64,000 nucleotides of DNA, from positions 62,001 to 126,000 of the forward strand of contig NZ_JAEFCF010000008.1 of NCBI RefSeq assembly GCF_016405985.1, in the 5' to 3' direction. The first letter of the stretch is position 1, and the number at the start of each line of letters is the position of its first letter. The notes under the pieces were generated by a model, which searched no databases, had not been told where the DNA came from, and saw only the letters and a program-made list of their open reading frames with translations. The DNA comes from Paracoccus sp. IB05 (GTDB lineage: Bacteria > Pseudomonadota > Alphaproteobacteria > Rhodobacterales > Rhodobacteraceae). Both the position numbers and the translations under genes were made by a program. Shown piece after piece: positions 9,443-17,663 of this stretch.

Positions 9443-10470
9443 GCAGAAAAGCTGTAGAATTCGACCGCGTCTCCATCGTGTTCGGTGACCGTCCGGACCG
9501 CGCCTTGCCGCTGATGGACGAGGGCCTGTCGCGGGCCGAGATCCAGACCCGCACCGGCCAGGTGCTGGGGGTGCATGACTGCAGCCTGAGCGTGGCCGAG
9601 GGCGAGATCCTCGTGCTGATGGGCCTTTCCGGGTCTGGCAAATCGACGCTGCTGCGGGGCGTCAACGCGCTCAATCCGGTGGTGCGCGGCGAGGTCCGGG
9701 TCCATGACGGCAATCAGATGGTCTCGGTCACCAAAGCCAGCGCCGAAGGGCTGCGCGGCTTGCGCGCCAACCGCATCGCCATGGTCTTCCAGCAATTCGG
9801 CCTGCTGCCCTGGCGCAGCGTGCGCGACAATGTGGGCCTCGGTCTCGAACTTGCCGGGATCAGCCCGTCCGAGCGCCGCGACCGCGTCGACCGCCAGCTG
9901 GCCCTGGTCAATCTCAGCCAATGGGCCGACCGCAAGGTCGGAGAGCTTTCGGGCGGCATGCAGCAGCGCGTCGGCCTCGCCCGTGCCTTCGTCACCGATG
10001 CCCCGATTCTTTTGATGGATGAGCCCTTCTCGGCGCTCGACCCGCTGATCCGCGCCCATCTCCAGGACGAGCTCCTCGATCTCCAGGCAAGGCTGAAACG
10101 CACCATCATCTTCGTCAGCCATGACCTCGACGAGGCCTTCAAGCTCGGCAACCGCATCGCCCTGATGGAGGGGGGGCGCATCGTGCAATGTGGCACCGCG
10201 CGCGAGATTATCGCAAACCCGGTCTCGGATTACGTCGCCGATTTCGTGGCCCATATGAACCCGCTCGGCGTCCTCACCGCCCGCGATGTGATGGAGGCCG
10301 GCAGCTCCCTCCCCGCCGGTCGCGAGATCCATCCCGAAATGCCGGTCCGCGAGGTGATGGAGGCGATCACCTCCGGAACCGAAACCCTCGCCGTTATTGA
10401 GAATGGCGCGCGCCTCGGAACGATCCGCGCCAGGGCGCTCCTCGGTAAACTCCTTAACCCACGTGCCTGA
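9439..10470 (+). CDS. choV: Choline ABC transporter ATP-binding protein
   Basis: A 343-residue ABC ATPase of the ProV/OpuAA type. The Walker A motif (GLSGSGKST), the Q-loop region (MVFQQFGLLPW), the signature LSGGMQQRVGLARA and the Walker B motif (ILLMDEPFSALDP) are all intact. After the ATPase domain a short C-terminal part with VREVMEA and TLAVIENGARLGTI resembles a single CBS-like repeat. It powers choline uptake with ChoX and ChoW and is coupled to choW by a 4-nt overlap. A tandem repeat and terminators follow. Confidence 0.92.
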   Translation: MSRKAVEFDRVSIVFGDRPDRALPLMDEGLSRAEIQTRTGQVLGVHDCSLSVAEGEILVLMGLSGSGKSTLLRGVNALNPVVRGEVRVHDGNQMVSVTKASAEGLRGLRANRIAMVFQQFGLLPWRSVRDNVGLGLELAGISPSERRDRVDRQLALVNLSQWADRKVGELSGGMQQRVGLARAFVTDAPILLMDEPFSALDPLIRAHLQDELLDLQARLKRTIIFVSHDLDEAFKLGNRIALMEGGRIVQCGTAREIIANPVSDYVADFVAHMNPLGVLTARDVMEAGSSLPAGREIHPEMPVREVMEAITSGTETLAVIENGARLGTIRARALLGKLLNPRA

Positions 10471-10478
10471 CCCCAGGC

Positions 10479-10543
10479 CCCCACAGGAAGTCCCCGCAGG
10501 AAGCCCCCACAGGATGGGCCCACAGGATGGGCCCACTGGAAGG
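10479..10543. repeat. Five tandem copies of a 13-bp repeat
   Basis: Five head-to-tail 13-bp units start at 10479, 10492, 10505, 10518 and 10531. The units are variants of CCCCACAGGAWGG; units 3 and 4 differ at one base. They lie between choV and the phoB terminators and encode nothing evident. Confidence 0.85.
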
Positions 10544-10561
10544 CCCTGTTGGCTTCCTCTT

Positions 10562-10588
10562 GAGAAAAATACTCCCGCCGGAGGCATC
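10562..10588 (-). terminator. Copy of a short terminator-like repeat (CTCCGGCGGGAG plus T-run)
   Basis: Read on the minus strand, a small CTCC-GGCG-GGAG hairpin is followed by TATTTTT. Near-identical copies occur at 10661-10688, 16082-16100 and 45346-45370, each downstream of a minus-strand gene. This copy is the second such signal after phoB. Confidence 0.55.
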
Positions 10589-10611
10589 CGCCGCCCGCCA
10601 GAGGTCGAACC

Positions 10612-10645
10612 ATAAGAAAGGGCCCGCCGATCCACCGGCAGGCCC
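10612..10645 (-). terminator. Intrinsic terminator downstream of phoB
   Basis: On the minus strand a stem formed by GGGCC and GCCG blocks (10620-10645, one internal mismatch) is followed by TTTCTTAT. It lies 65 bp after the phoB stop and would end the pst-pho transcript. Confidence 0.6.
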
Positions 10646-10660
10646 CCATCATTTTCCCCT

Positions 10661-10688
10661 GGCAAAACTACGCCCGCCGGAGGCAAAG
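10661..10688 (-). terminator. Terminator-like repeat copy directly after phoB
   Basis: The minus strand reads GCCTCCGGCGGGCGTAGTTT, a variant of the recurring CTCCGGCGGGAG-TATTTT element, about 20 bp after the phoB stop. The stem is weaker than in the other copies because one GGAG base is changed. Confidence 0.45.
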
Positions 10689-10709
10689 CGCCCCGAAGGG
10701 GCGCCCCCC

Positions 10710-11402
10710 TCACCCAAGCGCATAGCCCGCGCCGCGCACCGTCCGGACCGGATCATCGCCGCCGAACTGCATCAGCGATTTGCGCAAACGTCCGACATGA
10801 ACATCCACCGTCCGCGTATCGACATAGATGTCGCGGCCCCAGACCCGGTCCAGAAGCTGCTCGCGCGACCAGACCCGGCCCGGTTTCTCCATAAGCGTGG
10901 TCAGGAGACGGAACTCGGTCGGCCCGAGCTTCAGCACCTTGTCCGAGCGGTAGACCCGGTGCGTTTCCGGATCGAGCCGGATATCGCCATATTCCAGCAC
11001 CACACCGGCGGTTGAAGGCCGCACCCGGCGCAGCTGGGCGCGGGTGCGGGCCATCAGTTCCAGCACCGAATAGGGCTTGATGACATAATCATCCGCCCCG
11101 GTCTCGAGGCCCCGGATCCGGTCCACCTCTTCGGCACGGGCCGAGAGCATGATGATCGGGGTTGACCGGGTCTCGGGCCGCATCTTCAGCCGCCGGCACA
11201 CTTCGATGCCGGAGAGTTTGGGCATCATCCAGTCGAGGATGATGATATCGGGCGCCTCTTCCTCGACAAGGATCAGGGCATCCTCGCCATTATCCGCCGG
11301 AACCACCCGGAAGCCTTCGGCGTCGAGGTTATAGGCGAGAACCTCCCGCTGCGCGGGCTCGTCCTCGACCAGAAGCACGGTCGGTCTGCCGTCCTGTGCC
11401 AT
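10710..11402 (-). CDS. phoB: Phosphate regulon response regulator PhoB
   Basis: A 230-residue OmpR-family regulator. The receiver domain has the acidic pair in LVEDE (13-14) and the phospho-acceptor Asp57 in IIILDWMMP; a winged-helix DNA-binding domain occupies about residues 130-228. It activates Pho regulon genes when phosphate is scarce. It is the last gene of pstCAB-phoU-phoB, 26 bp after phoU. Its usual kinase phoR is not in this window. A candidate PHO box lies upstream of pstC, consistent with autoregulation. Confidence 0.95.
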   Translation of the reverse strand: MAQDGRPTVLLVEDEPAQREVLAYNLDAEGFRVVPADNGEDALILVEEEAPDIIILDWMMPKLSGIEVCRRLKMRPETRSTPIIMLSARAEEVDRIRGLETGADDYVIKPYSVLELMARTRAQLRRVRPSTAGVVLEYGDIRLDPETHRVYRSDKVLKLGPTEFRLLTTLMEKPGRVWSREQLLDRVWGRDIYVDTRTVDVHVGRLRKSLMQFGGDDPVRTVRGAGYALG

Positions 11403-11428
11403 TTGCTACTCCTCCCGTTCCGCGCGGT

Positions 11429-12130
11429 TCACACCGGTTCGGATACGGCATCATGTTTCGGACGGTCGTCAGAGGGCAGCTCGCCCTCGACCAGATAAAT
11501 CACCTGCTCAGCGATGCCGGTGGCGTGATCGCCAACGCGCTCGATGTTTTTCGCGATGAAATGCAGATGCATGCAGGCGGTGATGGTGCGCGGATCTTCC
11601 AGCATATAGGTCAGGAGCTGGCGGAAGAGACCGGAATACATCTGGTCGATTTCCTGATCGCGGGCGCGGATCTCGCGGGCCCGCACCGCATCGCGGGCGA
11701 TATAGGCGTCCAGCGCATCCGACATCTGCTGCACCACAAGCTTCGCCATCCGCCGCACGGTGCCGGTGGCGGTGCCCACAGGTGCCATGCCCATCAGAAC
11801 GAGACTGCGTTTCGCGAGGTTCTTCGCGTAATCGCCCGAGCGTTCCAGCGCGGTCGAAAGCCGCATCACCGTGAGGACGGTGCGCAGATCCGAGGCGGCC
11901 GGCGCGCGCTGTGCGATGATCCGGGCACATTCGGTCTGGATCAGCTCTTCCAGCCCGTCGATTGCGCGGTCGCCCTGGCGCACCTTTTCCGCCAGCGCCT
12001 CGTCGCGCAGCTCCAGCGCTTCGGCCGCATCAAGAAGCGCCTTCTCGACCAGGCCGCCCATCTTCATCACCTGGGCCTGGACACCTTCCAGATCGCGATC
12101 GAAGGAAGAAACAATGTGACTGTCTTGCAT
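11429..12130 (-). CDS. phoU: Phosphate signalling complex protein PhoU
   Basis: A 233-residue cytoplasmic protein made of two similar three-helix PhoU repeats, each with the E/D-rich metal-binding pattern (for example ALERSGDYAKNLA and NIERVGDHATGIAE). PhoU couples the Pst transporter to inhibition of PhoR and limits phosphate uptake. It lies 14 bp after pstB and before phoB, the usual alphaproteobacterial order. The length is normal for the family. Confidence 0.95.
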   Translation of the reverse strand: MQDSHIVSSFDRDLEGVQAQVMKMGGLVEKALLDAAEALELRDEALAEKVRQGDRAIDGLEELIQTECARIIAQRAPAASDLRTVLTVMRLSTALERSGDYAKNLAKRSLVLMGMAPVGTATGTVRRMAKLVVQQMSDALDAYIARDAVRAREIRARDQEIDQMYSGLFRQLLTYMLEDPRTITACMHLHFIAKNIERVGDHATGIAEQVIYLVEGELPSDDRPKHDAVSEPV

Positions 12131-12144
12131 GGTCTCTTCTCCCC

Positions 12145-12948
12145 TCAGCCGATGCGGCCGGTGATATAGGATTCAGTGCGCGGATCTTTCGGGTTGGTGA
12201 AGATCTGCGAGGTCTCGCCAAATTCCACCAGGTTGCCGAGATGGAAGAACGCGGTCTTCTGGCTGACGCGGGCGGCCTGCTGCATCGAATGGGTGACGAT
12301 CACCACCGAGAAATTCGAGCGCAGATCGTCGATCAGCTCTTCGACCTGTGCGGTCGCAATCGGGTCAAGCGCCGAGCAGGGCTCGTCCATCAGCAGCACT
12401 TCCGGCGAGGTCGCCACGGCGCGTGCGATGCACAGACGCTGTTGCTGCCCCCCCGAAAGCCCGGTGCCCGGCGCGTGCAGACGGTCTTTGACCTCATTCC
12501 ACAAAGCGGCCTTCCGGAGGCTCGATTCCACAACCCCGTCCAGCTCGGCCTTTGACCGGACCAGACCATGGATGCGCGGGCCATAAGCCACATTGTCATA
12601 GATCGACTTCGGGAAGGGGTTCGGTTTCTGGAACACCATGCCGACCTTGGCGCGCAGCTGCACCGGATCGACCCGCTTGTCATAGATATTCTCGCCATCA
12701 AGCAGGATCTCGCCCTGGACCTTACAGATCGGGATCGTGTCATTCATCCGGTTCAGCGTGCGCAGGAAGGTCGATTTCCCGCAGCCCGAAGGCCCGATGA
12801 ACGCGGTGACGGCTTTGTCGGGGATATCGACCGAGACGTCTTTGATGGCCTGGCTCTCGCCGTAATACACCTGCACGGCGCTGGCCTTGATCCGGATGCC
12901 GTTGGTCTCAACGGTGCGATCAGCAATACGCATATCATTCATGTTCAT
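12145..12948 (-). CDS. pstB: Phosphate ABC transporter ATP-binding protein PstB
   Basis: A 267-residue ABC ATPase. Walker A (GPSGCGKST), the PstB-typical [20 protein letters not shown], the signature [14 protein letters not shown] and Walker B ([13 protein letters not shown]) are intact. It energises high-affinity phosphate uptake with PstC and PstA. It starts 24 bp after pstA; ATG codons at 12948 and 12942 are both possible starts. Sequence and operon position leave no real alternative. Confidence 0.96.
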   Translation of the reverse strand: MNMNDMRIADRTVETNGIRIKASAVQVYYGESQAIKDVSVDIPDKAVTAFIGPSGCGKSTFLRTLNRMNDTIPICKVQGEILLDGENIYDKRVDPVQLRAKVGMVFQKPNPFPKSIYDNVAYGPRIHGLVRSKAELDGVVESSLRKAALWNEVKDRLHAPGTGLSGGQQQRLCIARAVATSPEVLLMDEPCSALDPIATAQVEELIDDLRSNFSVVIVTHSMQQAARVSQKTAFFHLGNLVEFGETSQIFTNPKDPRTESYITGRIG

Positions 12949-12972
12949 TACTCGCTTTCGCCTGTTCGCTGC

Positions 12973-14367
12973 TTACCAGCGGCGCTCGAACTTGCGGCGC
13001 AGGAAGATGGCCGTCAGGTTCATGATGAGAAGGAAGACCAGCAGGACGATGATGGCACCGTTCGACCGTTCGATAAAGGCCGGGTCCGAACGCGAGGCCC
13101 AGGAATAGACCTGCACCGGCAGCGCGGTCGCCGGATCCGAAAAACCACCCTCCCAGGGGGCCGACGGATAGTTGGCGACGAAGGCCACCATGCCGATCAG
13201 CAGCAAGGGCGCGGTTTCGCCAAGCGCCGAGGCAAGGCCCAGAATGGTGCCGGTCAGGATGCCCGGCATCGCGAGCGGCAGCACATGGTGGAACACGGTC
13301 TGCATCTTTGAGGCGCCGATCCCGAGCGCCGCATCGCGGATCGAGGGCGGCACCGCGCGGATCGCCGAACGGGTCGCGATGATGATCGTCGGCAGGGTCT
13401 GCAGGCTGAGCACAAGGGCGCCCACAAGCGAGGCCGACATCTTCAGCGCCTCGACGCCCATCTGGCCGCCCATGACGTTGATGAAGATCGCGAGACCCAG
13501 GATCCCGTAAACGATCGAAGGGACAGCTGCGAGATTCGCGATATTCACCTCGATCAGGTCGGTCCAGCGGTTCTTCGGCGCGAATTCCTCAAGATAGATC
13601 GAGGCCGCCACACCGACCGGCACACACATGATCAGCACCAGAAACATCATATAGGCCGAGCCGAGGATCGCGACACCCAGACCGGCGGTCTCGGGACGGG
13701 TGTCCGAGCTGTCGGTATTGGTGACGAAATCCCAGTTCCAGACCGTGGCCAGCATCCCGGCCTCTTTCATCCGGTCCGCGAGATCCAGCTGCCCGAGGGT
13801 GACATTCGAGTCGCGCTCTGCGCTTTCGCGGGTGACGCGGCCCTTCATATAGCCGTCGATCCGGCCCCCAAGCACGATGCTCGGCTCAATGGTCTGTCCC
13901 ACCAGCGCGGGATCGGCAAGCACATCGGCCCGCAGCTCCCCCGCGGCCCCTTTCGAGATCATCTCGGTGATTTCCTTTTGCGGGACATCATCGGTCTTGA
14001 TCCCATTGGCGGCAAGCGCTGCCAGGAAGGCCTCATTGATGACCTTGTTATAGGTCATCGTGGTCTGTTTCGCGAGATCATCGCGGTTGCGATTGCCGGC
14101 AGGGTCGATGACTTCCGCCGAAAGCGTGATCGGGAATGTCGCTTTGGTCTGGAAGAAAGCCGAGGTCCCGTCGCGGAAGATGGTGAAGAGCATCAGGGCA
14201 AGGACGGCGAGGCTGAACAGGATCGCCGACAGACCAAGCACCTTGAAGATGCTCTCGGTGCGGTTCCTTGCCTTCATCCGGGCCGACTGGCCGATGATCG
14301 AGACCTTCGGCTTACCCGGGGCAGAAGCCGGGCCGCCGACCGGGCCATTTGCGGAAATGTCGCTCAT
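12973..14367 (-). CDS. pstA: Phosphate ABC transporter permease PstA
   Basis: A 464-residue inner-membrane permease, longer than the ~300 residues of enterobacterial PstA. One N-terminal membrane segment (about residues 46-66) is followed by a large ~170-residue extracytoplasmic insert, then the permease domain with the coupling-loop pattern DAALGIGASKMQTVFHHVLP. Extended PstA/PstC proteins are usual in alphaproteobacteria. The start overlaps the pstC stop by 4 nt, indicating coupled translation. Confidence 0.93.
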   Translation of the reverse strand: MSDISANGPVGGPASAPGKPKVSIIGQSARMKARNRTESIFKVLGLSAILFSLAVLALMLFTIFRDGTSAFFQTKATFPITLSAEVIDPAGNRNRDDLAKQTTMTYNKVINEAFLAALAANGIKTDDVPQKEITEMISKGAAGELRADVLADPALVGQTIEPSIVLGGRIDGYMKGRVTRESAERDSNVTLGQLDLADRMKEAGMLATVWNWDFVTNTDSSDTRPETAGLGVAILGSAYMMFLVLIMCVPVGVAASIYLEEFAPKNRWTDLIEVNIANLAAVPSIVYGILGLAIFINVMGGQMGVEALKMSASLVGALVLSLQTLPTIIIATRSAIRAVPPSIRDAALGIGASKMQTVFHHVLPLAMPGILTGTILGLASALGETAPLLLIGMVAFVANYPSAPWEGGFSDPATALPVQVYSWASRSDPAFIERSNGAIIVLLVFLLIMNLTAIFLRRKFERRW

Positions 14368-15824
14368 TCGTATTGCTCCCGGTATTTCCGCACAATCCAG
14401 ACGGCCATCACGTTCAGAAGCAGCGTGATGACGAAAAGCGTCATGCCCAGTGCGAAAGCCACAAGGGTTTCAGGGCTGTTGAAATCGGTATCACCGGTCA
14501 GCTGACCGACGATCTTCACCGTCATTGTCGTCATGGCCTCAAAGGGGTTGAGGCTGAGTTTCGCCGCCGCACCGGCGCCCATCACCACGATCATCGTCTC
14601 ACCGATGGCGCGGCTGGCCCCCATCAGGATCGCGCCTGCGATACCGGGAAGGGCTGCGGGCAGCACGACCTGGCGGATGGTCTCGGATTTGGTCGAGCCA
14701 AGGCCGAAAGCCCCGTCCCGCAGGGATTGCGGCACTGCATTGATGATGTCGTCCGACAGCGATGAGATGAAGGGGATGTTCAGAAGACCGATCACGATAC
14801 CGGCGGTCATCACCGAGGCCGCCGAATTCCCTAAGCCCATCGGCGCCGAGAAGAAGTCGCGCAGGAAGGGGCCAACGGTGATCAGGGCGAAAAGACCGTA
14901 TACAACCGTCGGGATGCCGGCGATCACTTCGATCATCGGCTTGACCCAGGCGCGGGTGCGGCGCGAGGCATATTCCGCCAGATAGATCGCGGCGAAAAGA
15001 CCCAGCGGCACCGCGACGAGAAGCGCTATGATGGTGATATAGATCGTGCCCCAGAAGAGCGGGATGAAACCCAGATCCGAGCCGCCACCGAATTTCGGGT
15101 TCCAGGTCAGGCCGAAGAAAAAGTCCCCGATCGGATACTGGCTGAAGAAGTTGAAGCTCTCGGACAGAAGCGACCAGATGATGCCGACCGTGGTCAGGAT
15201 CGCGATCAGCGAGGCCAGCATCAAAAGCCAGAGCACGACCTTCTCGACCCGGTTCCTGGCCCAGAAATCCGGCGCGGTCAGCTTCAGGGCCCAGGCCAGA
15301 GCGGCCACGGCGATCAGGAGGATTACGACGGCCCTGACGATCGAGGCCGACGCCACCGTCTCGCGATACTGCTTCGCCGCCGAAAGCACTTCGGGCGAGA
15401 CCGGGGATGCGAGGGCGACACCGACCGTTCCGAAGAAAGCCCGCAAATCGCCTTCGCTGGCATTCAGCGCGTCAATGTCAGTCTCCGTCAGCGCGCCCTG
15501 GTATACCGCATTGTCCAGACCGGCCGCGATTTTACGGACATCCGACATGGCAAGCGTGCTGGAGGTCGAATCTTCCAGCACAGAGGCCGGCAGATGGCTC
15601 AGAGCGGCACTCTCGATAAAGAATGGCTGGATCAGAAGCCAGGCGATCAGCGCGAAAAATGCCGGCACAAAGGCCATGATCGCGGCATGCCAGCCATAAT
15701 AGGCTGGCAGAGAATGGAGTTTCTTCGTCTCACCCCCGGCCAGCGCCAGCGCGCGCTGGCGACCGAGGATGAAACCGGCGGCAGCGAGCACCGCAAGGAT
15801 CATCAAAAGAGGCAGGACCGTCAT
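14364..15824 (-). CDS. pstC: Phosphate ABC transporter permease PstC
   Basis: About 486 residues, the extended alphaproteobacterial form. N-terminal membrane segments and a periplasmic insert precede the permease domain, with GAFGLGSTKSETIRQVVLP as the coupling loop. ATG 15824 is preferred over the in-frame GTG at 15830, although neither has a strong ribosome site. It is the first gene of the operon present here. The binding protein PstS, normally just upstream, is missing; rbsK lies there instead. The upstream gap holds a candidate PHO box. Confidence 0.93.
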   Translation of the reverse strand: MTVLPLLMILAVLAAAGFILGRQRALALAGGETKKLHSLPAYYGWHAAIMAFVPAFFALIAWLLIQPFFIESAALSHLPASVLEDSTSSTLAMSDVRKIAAGLDNAVYQGALTETDIDALNASEGDLRAFFGTVGVALASPVSPEVLSAAKQYRETVASASIVRAVVILLIAVAALAWALKLTAPDFWARNRVEKVVLWLLMLASLIAILTTVGIIWSLLSESFNFFSQYPIGDFFFGLTWNPKFGGGSDLGFIPLFWGTIYITIIALLVAVPLGLFAAIYLAEYASRRTRAWVKPMIEVIAGIPTVVYGLFALITVGPFLRDFFSAPMGLGNSAASVMTAGIVIGLLNIPFISSLSDDIINAVPQSLRDGAFGLGSTKSETIRQVVLPAALPGIAGAILMGASRAIGETMIVVMGAGAAAKLSLNPFEAMTTMTVKIVGQLTGDTDFNSPETLVAFALGMTLFVITLLLNVMAVWIVRKYREQYE

Positions 15825-15896
15825 GACCACGTCCGTTCGGGTTACAGGAAGCCCTCAGGCGGGCAATTCCCTTCTGCGGCCCTGATGCTTCGATTT

Positions 15897-15915
15897 TGTA
15901 ACCCCCGTGTGACAG
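15897..15915 (-). promoter_or_regulatory. Candidate PHO box upstream of pstC
   Basis: The minus strand reads CTGTCACACGGGGGTTACA: a good TGTCACA half-site followed, 11 bp on, by a weaker GGTTACA. The 11-bp spacing matches PhoB direct-repeat sites. It lies about 75 bp before the pstC start. A second TGTCACA occurs on the plus strand at 15969-15975. Confidence 0.45.
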
Positions 15916-16028
15916 TTTCGCAAAAACTTGACCGCGTGCAGATTATGCGGCCCAAATCTCTCCTGCTGTGTCACAGGGTCAAAGCAAAAAAGGGGGCGCT
16001 GCCCCCCACGCGCATACGCGCTCCCCCC

Positions 16029-16089
16029 GGGATATTTAGAGACAGAAAATATGAAAACGAGCCATCATTTTCTGTCTTCTAAATATCCC
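16029..16089. repeat. Near-perfect 22-bp inverted repeat between rbsK and pstC
   Basis: The arms at 16029-16050 and 16067-16089 are reverse complements except for one extra T in the right arm, separated by 16 nt. Both contain TATTTAGA / TCTAAATA ends and ACAGAAAAT cores. The right arm abuts a copy of the CCGCCGGAGG element (16088-16098). It lies 47 bp after the rbsK stop and could end that transcript, but it is longer and more AT-rich than an ordinary terminator. Confidence 0.8.
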
Positions 16090-16135
16090 CGCCGGAGGCT
16101 TCCGCACCTGGCCGCAGGCGGGCCATGAAACAGCC

Positions 16136-17077
16136 TCAGCCCCGGGCCAGAAGAGCGTCGATCTCTGCGCGCCTGGCCATGGCAGAGGCGGCCCCTGCGC
16201 GGGTGACGCTGAGGCCGGCGGTTGCATTGCCGAATCGCAATGCGGCCGGGATCGCCATACCTTCAGACAATGCGACGGCGAAGCCGCCGTTGAACGCATC
16301 TCCGGCGCCGGTGGTTTCCACCACCGGGCCTGCACTGATGACCGGGATATGCAGCTGGGTTTTGCTGTCACGGTAGAGGACGCCATTCGCGCCCAGCGTC
16401 ACCACCACCGCTCCGACCCCGCGTGCCAGCAGCGCGTCTGCGGCTGCAACGGCAGAGGTGATATCGGTGACCGGGATACCGGTCAGAATCTCGGCCTCGG
16501 ATTCGTTCGGGGTGAGAAAATCGCAAAGCGCCAGCAGCGCGTCATCAAGCTCTGCCGCCGGGGCCGGGTTGAGGATCGTGGTCACGCCGGCTTCGCGCGC
16601 GAGGCGCAGCCCGGTCCGCGCCGCTTCGATCGGTTGTTCGAGCTGCGTGATAAAAACGCCGGCGCCCCGGATCAGCTCTGCCCGCGCCTCAAGATCCACG
16701 GGCGTGATCCGCCCCCCGGCCCCTGCGGCAACGATGATCGCATTATTGCCGGTCGCCGCTTCGATGAAGATGAAGGCCGAGCCGGTATGGCTTGCCGCAT
16801 CTTCGGTGACTTCGGGGGTCACGCCCGCATCGGACCAGACCGCCCGCGCCATTTTCGCGAAATCGTCGCGCCCGAGCCGGGTGATGATATGGGCGGCACC
16901 GCCCGGCCCGGCGGCTTTTGCCGCCGCCACCGCCTGGTTCGACCCTTTGCCGCCCGGCTCCAGCTTGAAATCCTCGCCCATCACCGTCTCGCCGATCTTT
17001 GGCTGACGTTTGGCACGGTAGACCGCATCGGCATTGAAAATGCCAAGCACCACCACAGGTTTGACTGCACTCATCAT
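16136..17077 (-). CDS. rbsK: Ribokinase-like PfkB family sugar kinase
   Basis: A 313-residue PfkB-fold kinase. The N-terminal GGKGSNQAVAAAKA, the mid-protein NPAPAAELDDALL and the C-terminal signature VVETTGAGDAFNGGFA, with the catalytic Asp of GAGD, are typical of ribokinase, which phosphorylates D-ribose at O5. ATG codons at 17077 and 17074 are both possible; a GGAG site is better spaced for 17074. It lies 40 bp after a FucU-type mutarotase gene, so the pair probably prepares and phosphorylates an imported aldose. No sugar transporter is present in the window. Confidence 0.85.
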   Translation of the reverse strand: MMSAVKPVVVLGIFNADAVYRAKRQPKIGETVMGEDFKLEPGGKGSNQAVAAAKAAGPGGAAHIITRLGRDDFAKMARAVWSDAGVTPEVTEDAASHTGSAFIFIEAATGNNAIIVAAGAGGRITPVDLEARAELIRGAGVFITQLEQPIEAARTGLRLAREAGVTTILNPAPAAELDDALLALCDFLTPNESEAEILTGIPVTDITSAVAAADALLARGVGAVVVTLGANGVLYRDSKTQLHIPVISAGPVVETTGAGDAFNGGFAVALSEGMAIPAALRFGNATAGLSVTRAGAASAMARRAEIDALLARG

Positions 17078-17117
17078 CAGCTCCGGTCTTGAAGGTCAGG
17101 CGTCTGTCAGGCGTCCA

Positions 17118-17570
17118 TCAGGCTTCGGGCGCGATCACGCCCTTGCGCAACATGAAACAGCCGTAGAACCGGCGCTCGCCGGTCACCACAACCGCATAGG
17201 CCTGTTTCGCGAGATCGTAAAAGGCGAAACGGTCAATCCCCGGCAGCGGGCGGGCGCGGCCCTCGGCGCGGTCGATCTCGGCCTGGACCTCTGCCTGGAC
17301 CTCGGGGCGGGCGTCAGCGTCACCGACAACCTCCATCCGGCCCGCGAAATCCGGCACGAAATCATCCAGCGGCATCACCGAGAGGATCGCATTCGCCGCC
17401 TCGGCCGCCGTCAGGTTCTCCATCATGAGAGGCCGGCCCAGCACGGTCTCTTTCGCCACCGAATAAGCGGGGAAATTCGTGTCGACGAGGATCAGCATAT
17501 CGCCATGTCCCATCGCGCGCAGTGTGCCCAGCACATCGGCATTCAGCCGGTGGTCAATTCCCTTGAGCAT
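17118..17570 (-). CDS. RbsD/FucU family sugar mutarotase
   Basis: A 150-residue protein. The start MLKGIDHRLNADVLGTLRAMGHGD and the end RFAFYDLAKQAYAVVVTGERRFYG follow FucU (L-fucose mutarotase) more closely than RbsD. These enzymes interconvert alpha and beta sugar anomers in the cytoplasm. The His and Asp of MGHGD and the Tyr and Glu of the C-terminal block are the likely catalytic set. It is upstream of, and co-oriented with, the ribokinase-like gene. The exact sugar is unknown. Confidence 0.85.
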   Translation of the reverse strand: MLKGIDHRLNADVLGTLRAMGHGDMLILVDTNFPAYSVAKETVLGRPLMMENLTAAEAANAILSVMPLDDFVPDFAGRMEVVGDADARPEVQAEVQAEIDRAEGRARPLPGIDRFAFYDLAKQAYAVVVTGERRFYGCFMLRKGVIAPEA

Positions 17571-17663
17571 CCATATTCTCCCTGAACCTGCGGCGAAGAT
17601 ATGTCGCCGGGGCGGCGGCGTCCAGAACCCCGCTCAGCCAGAATCCCGCCCGGGAGGAAACCG

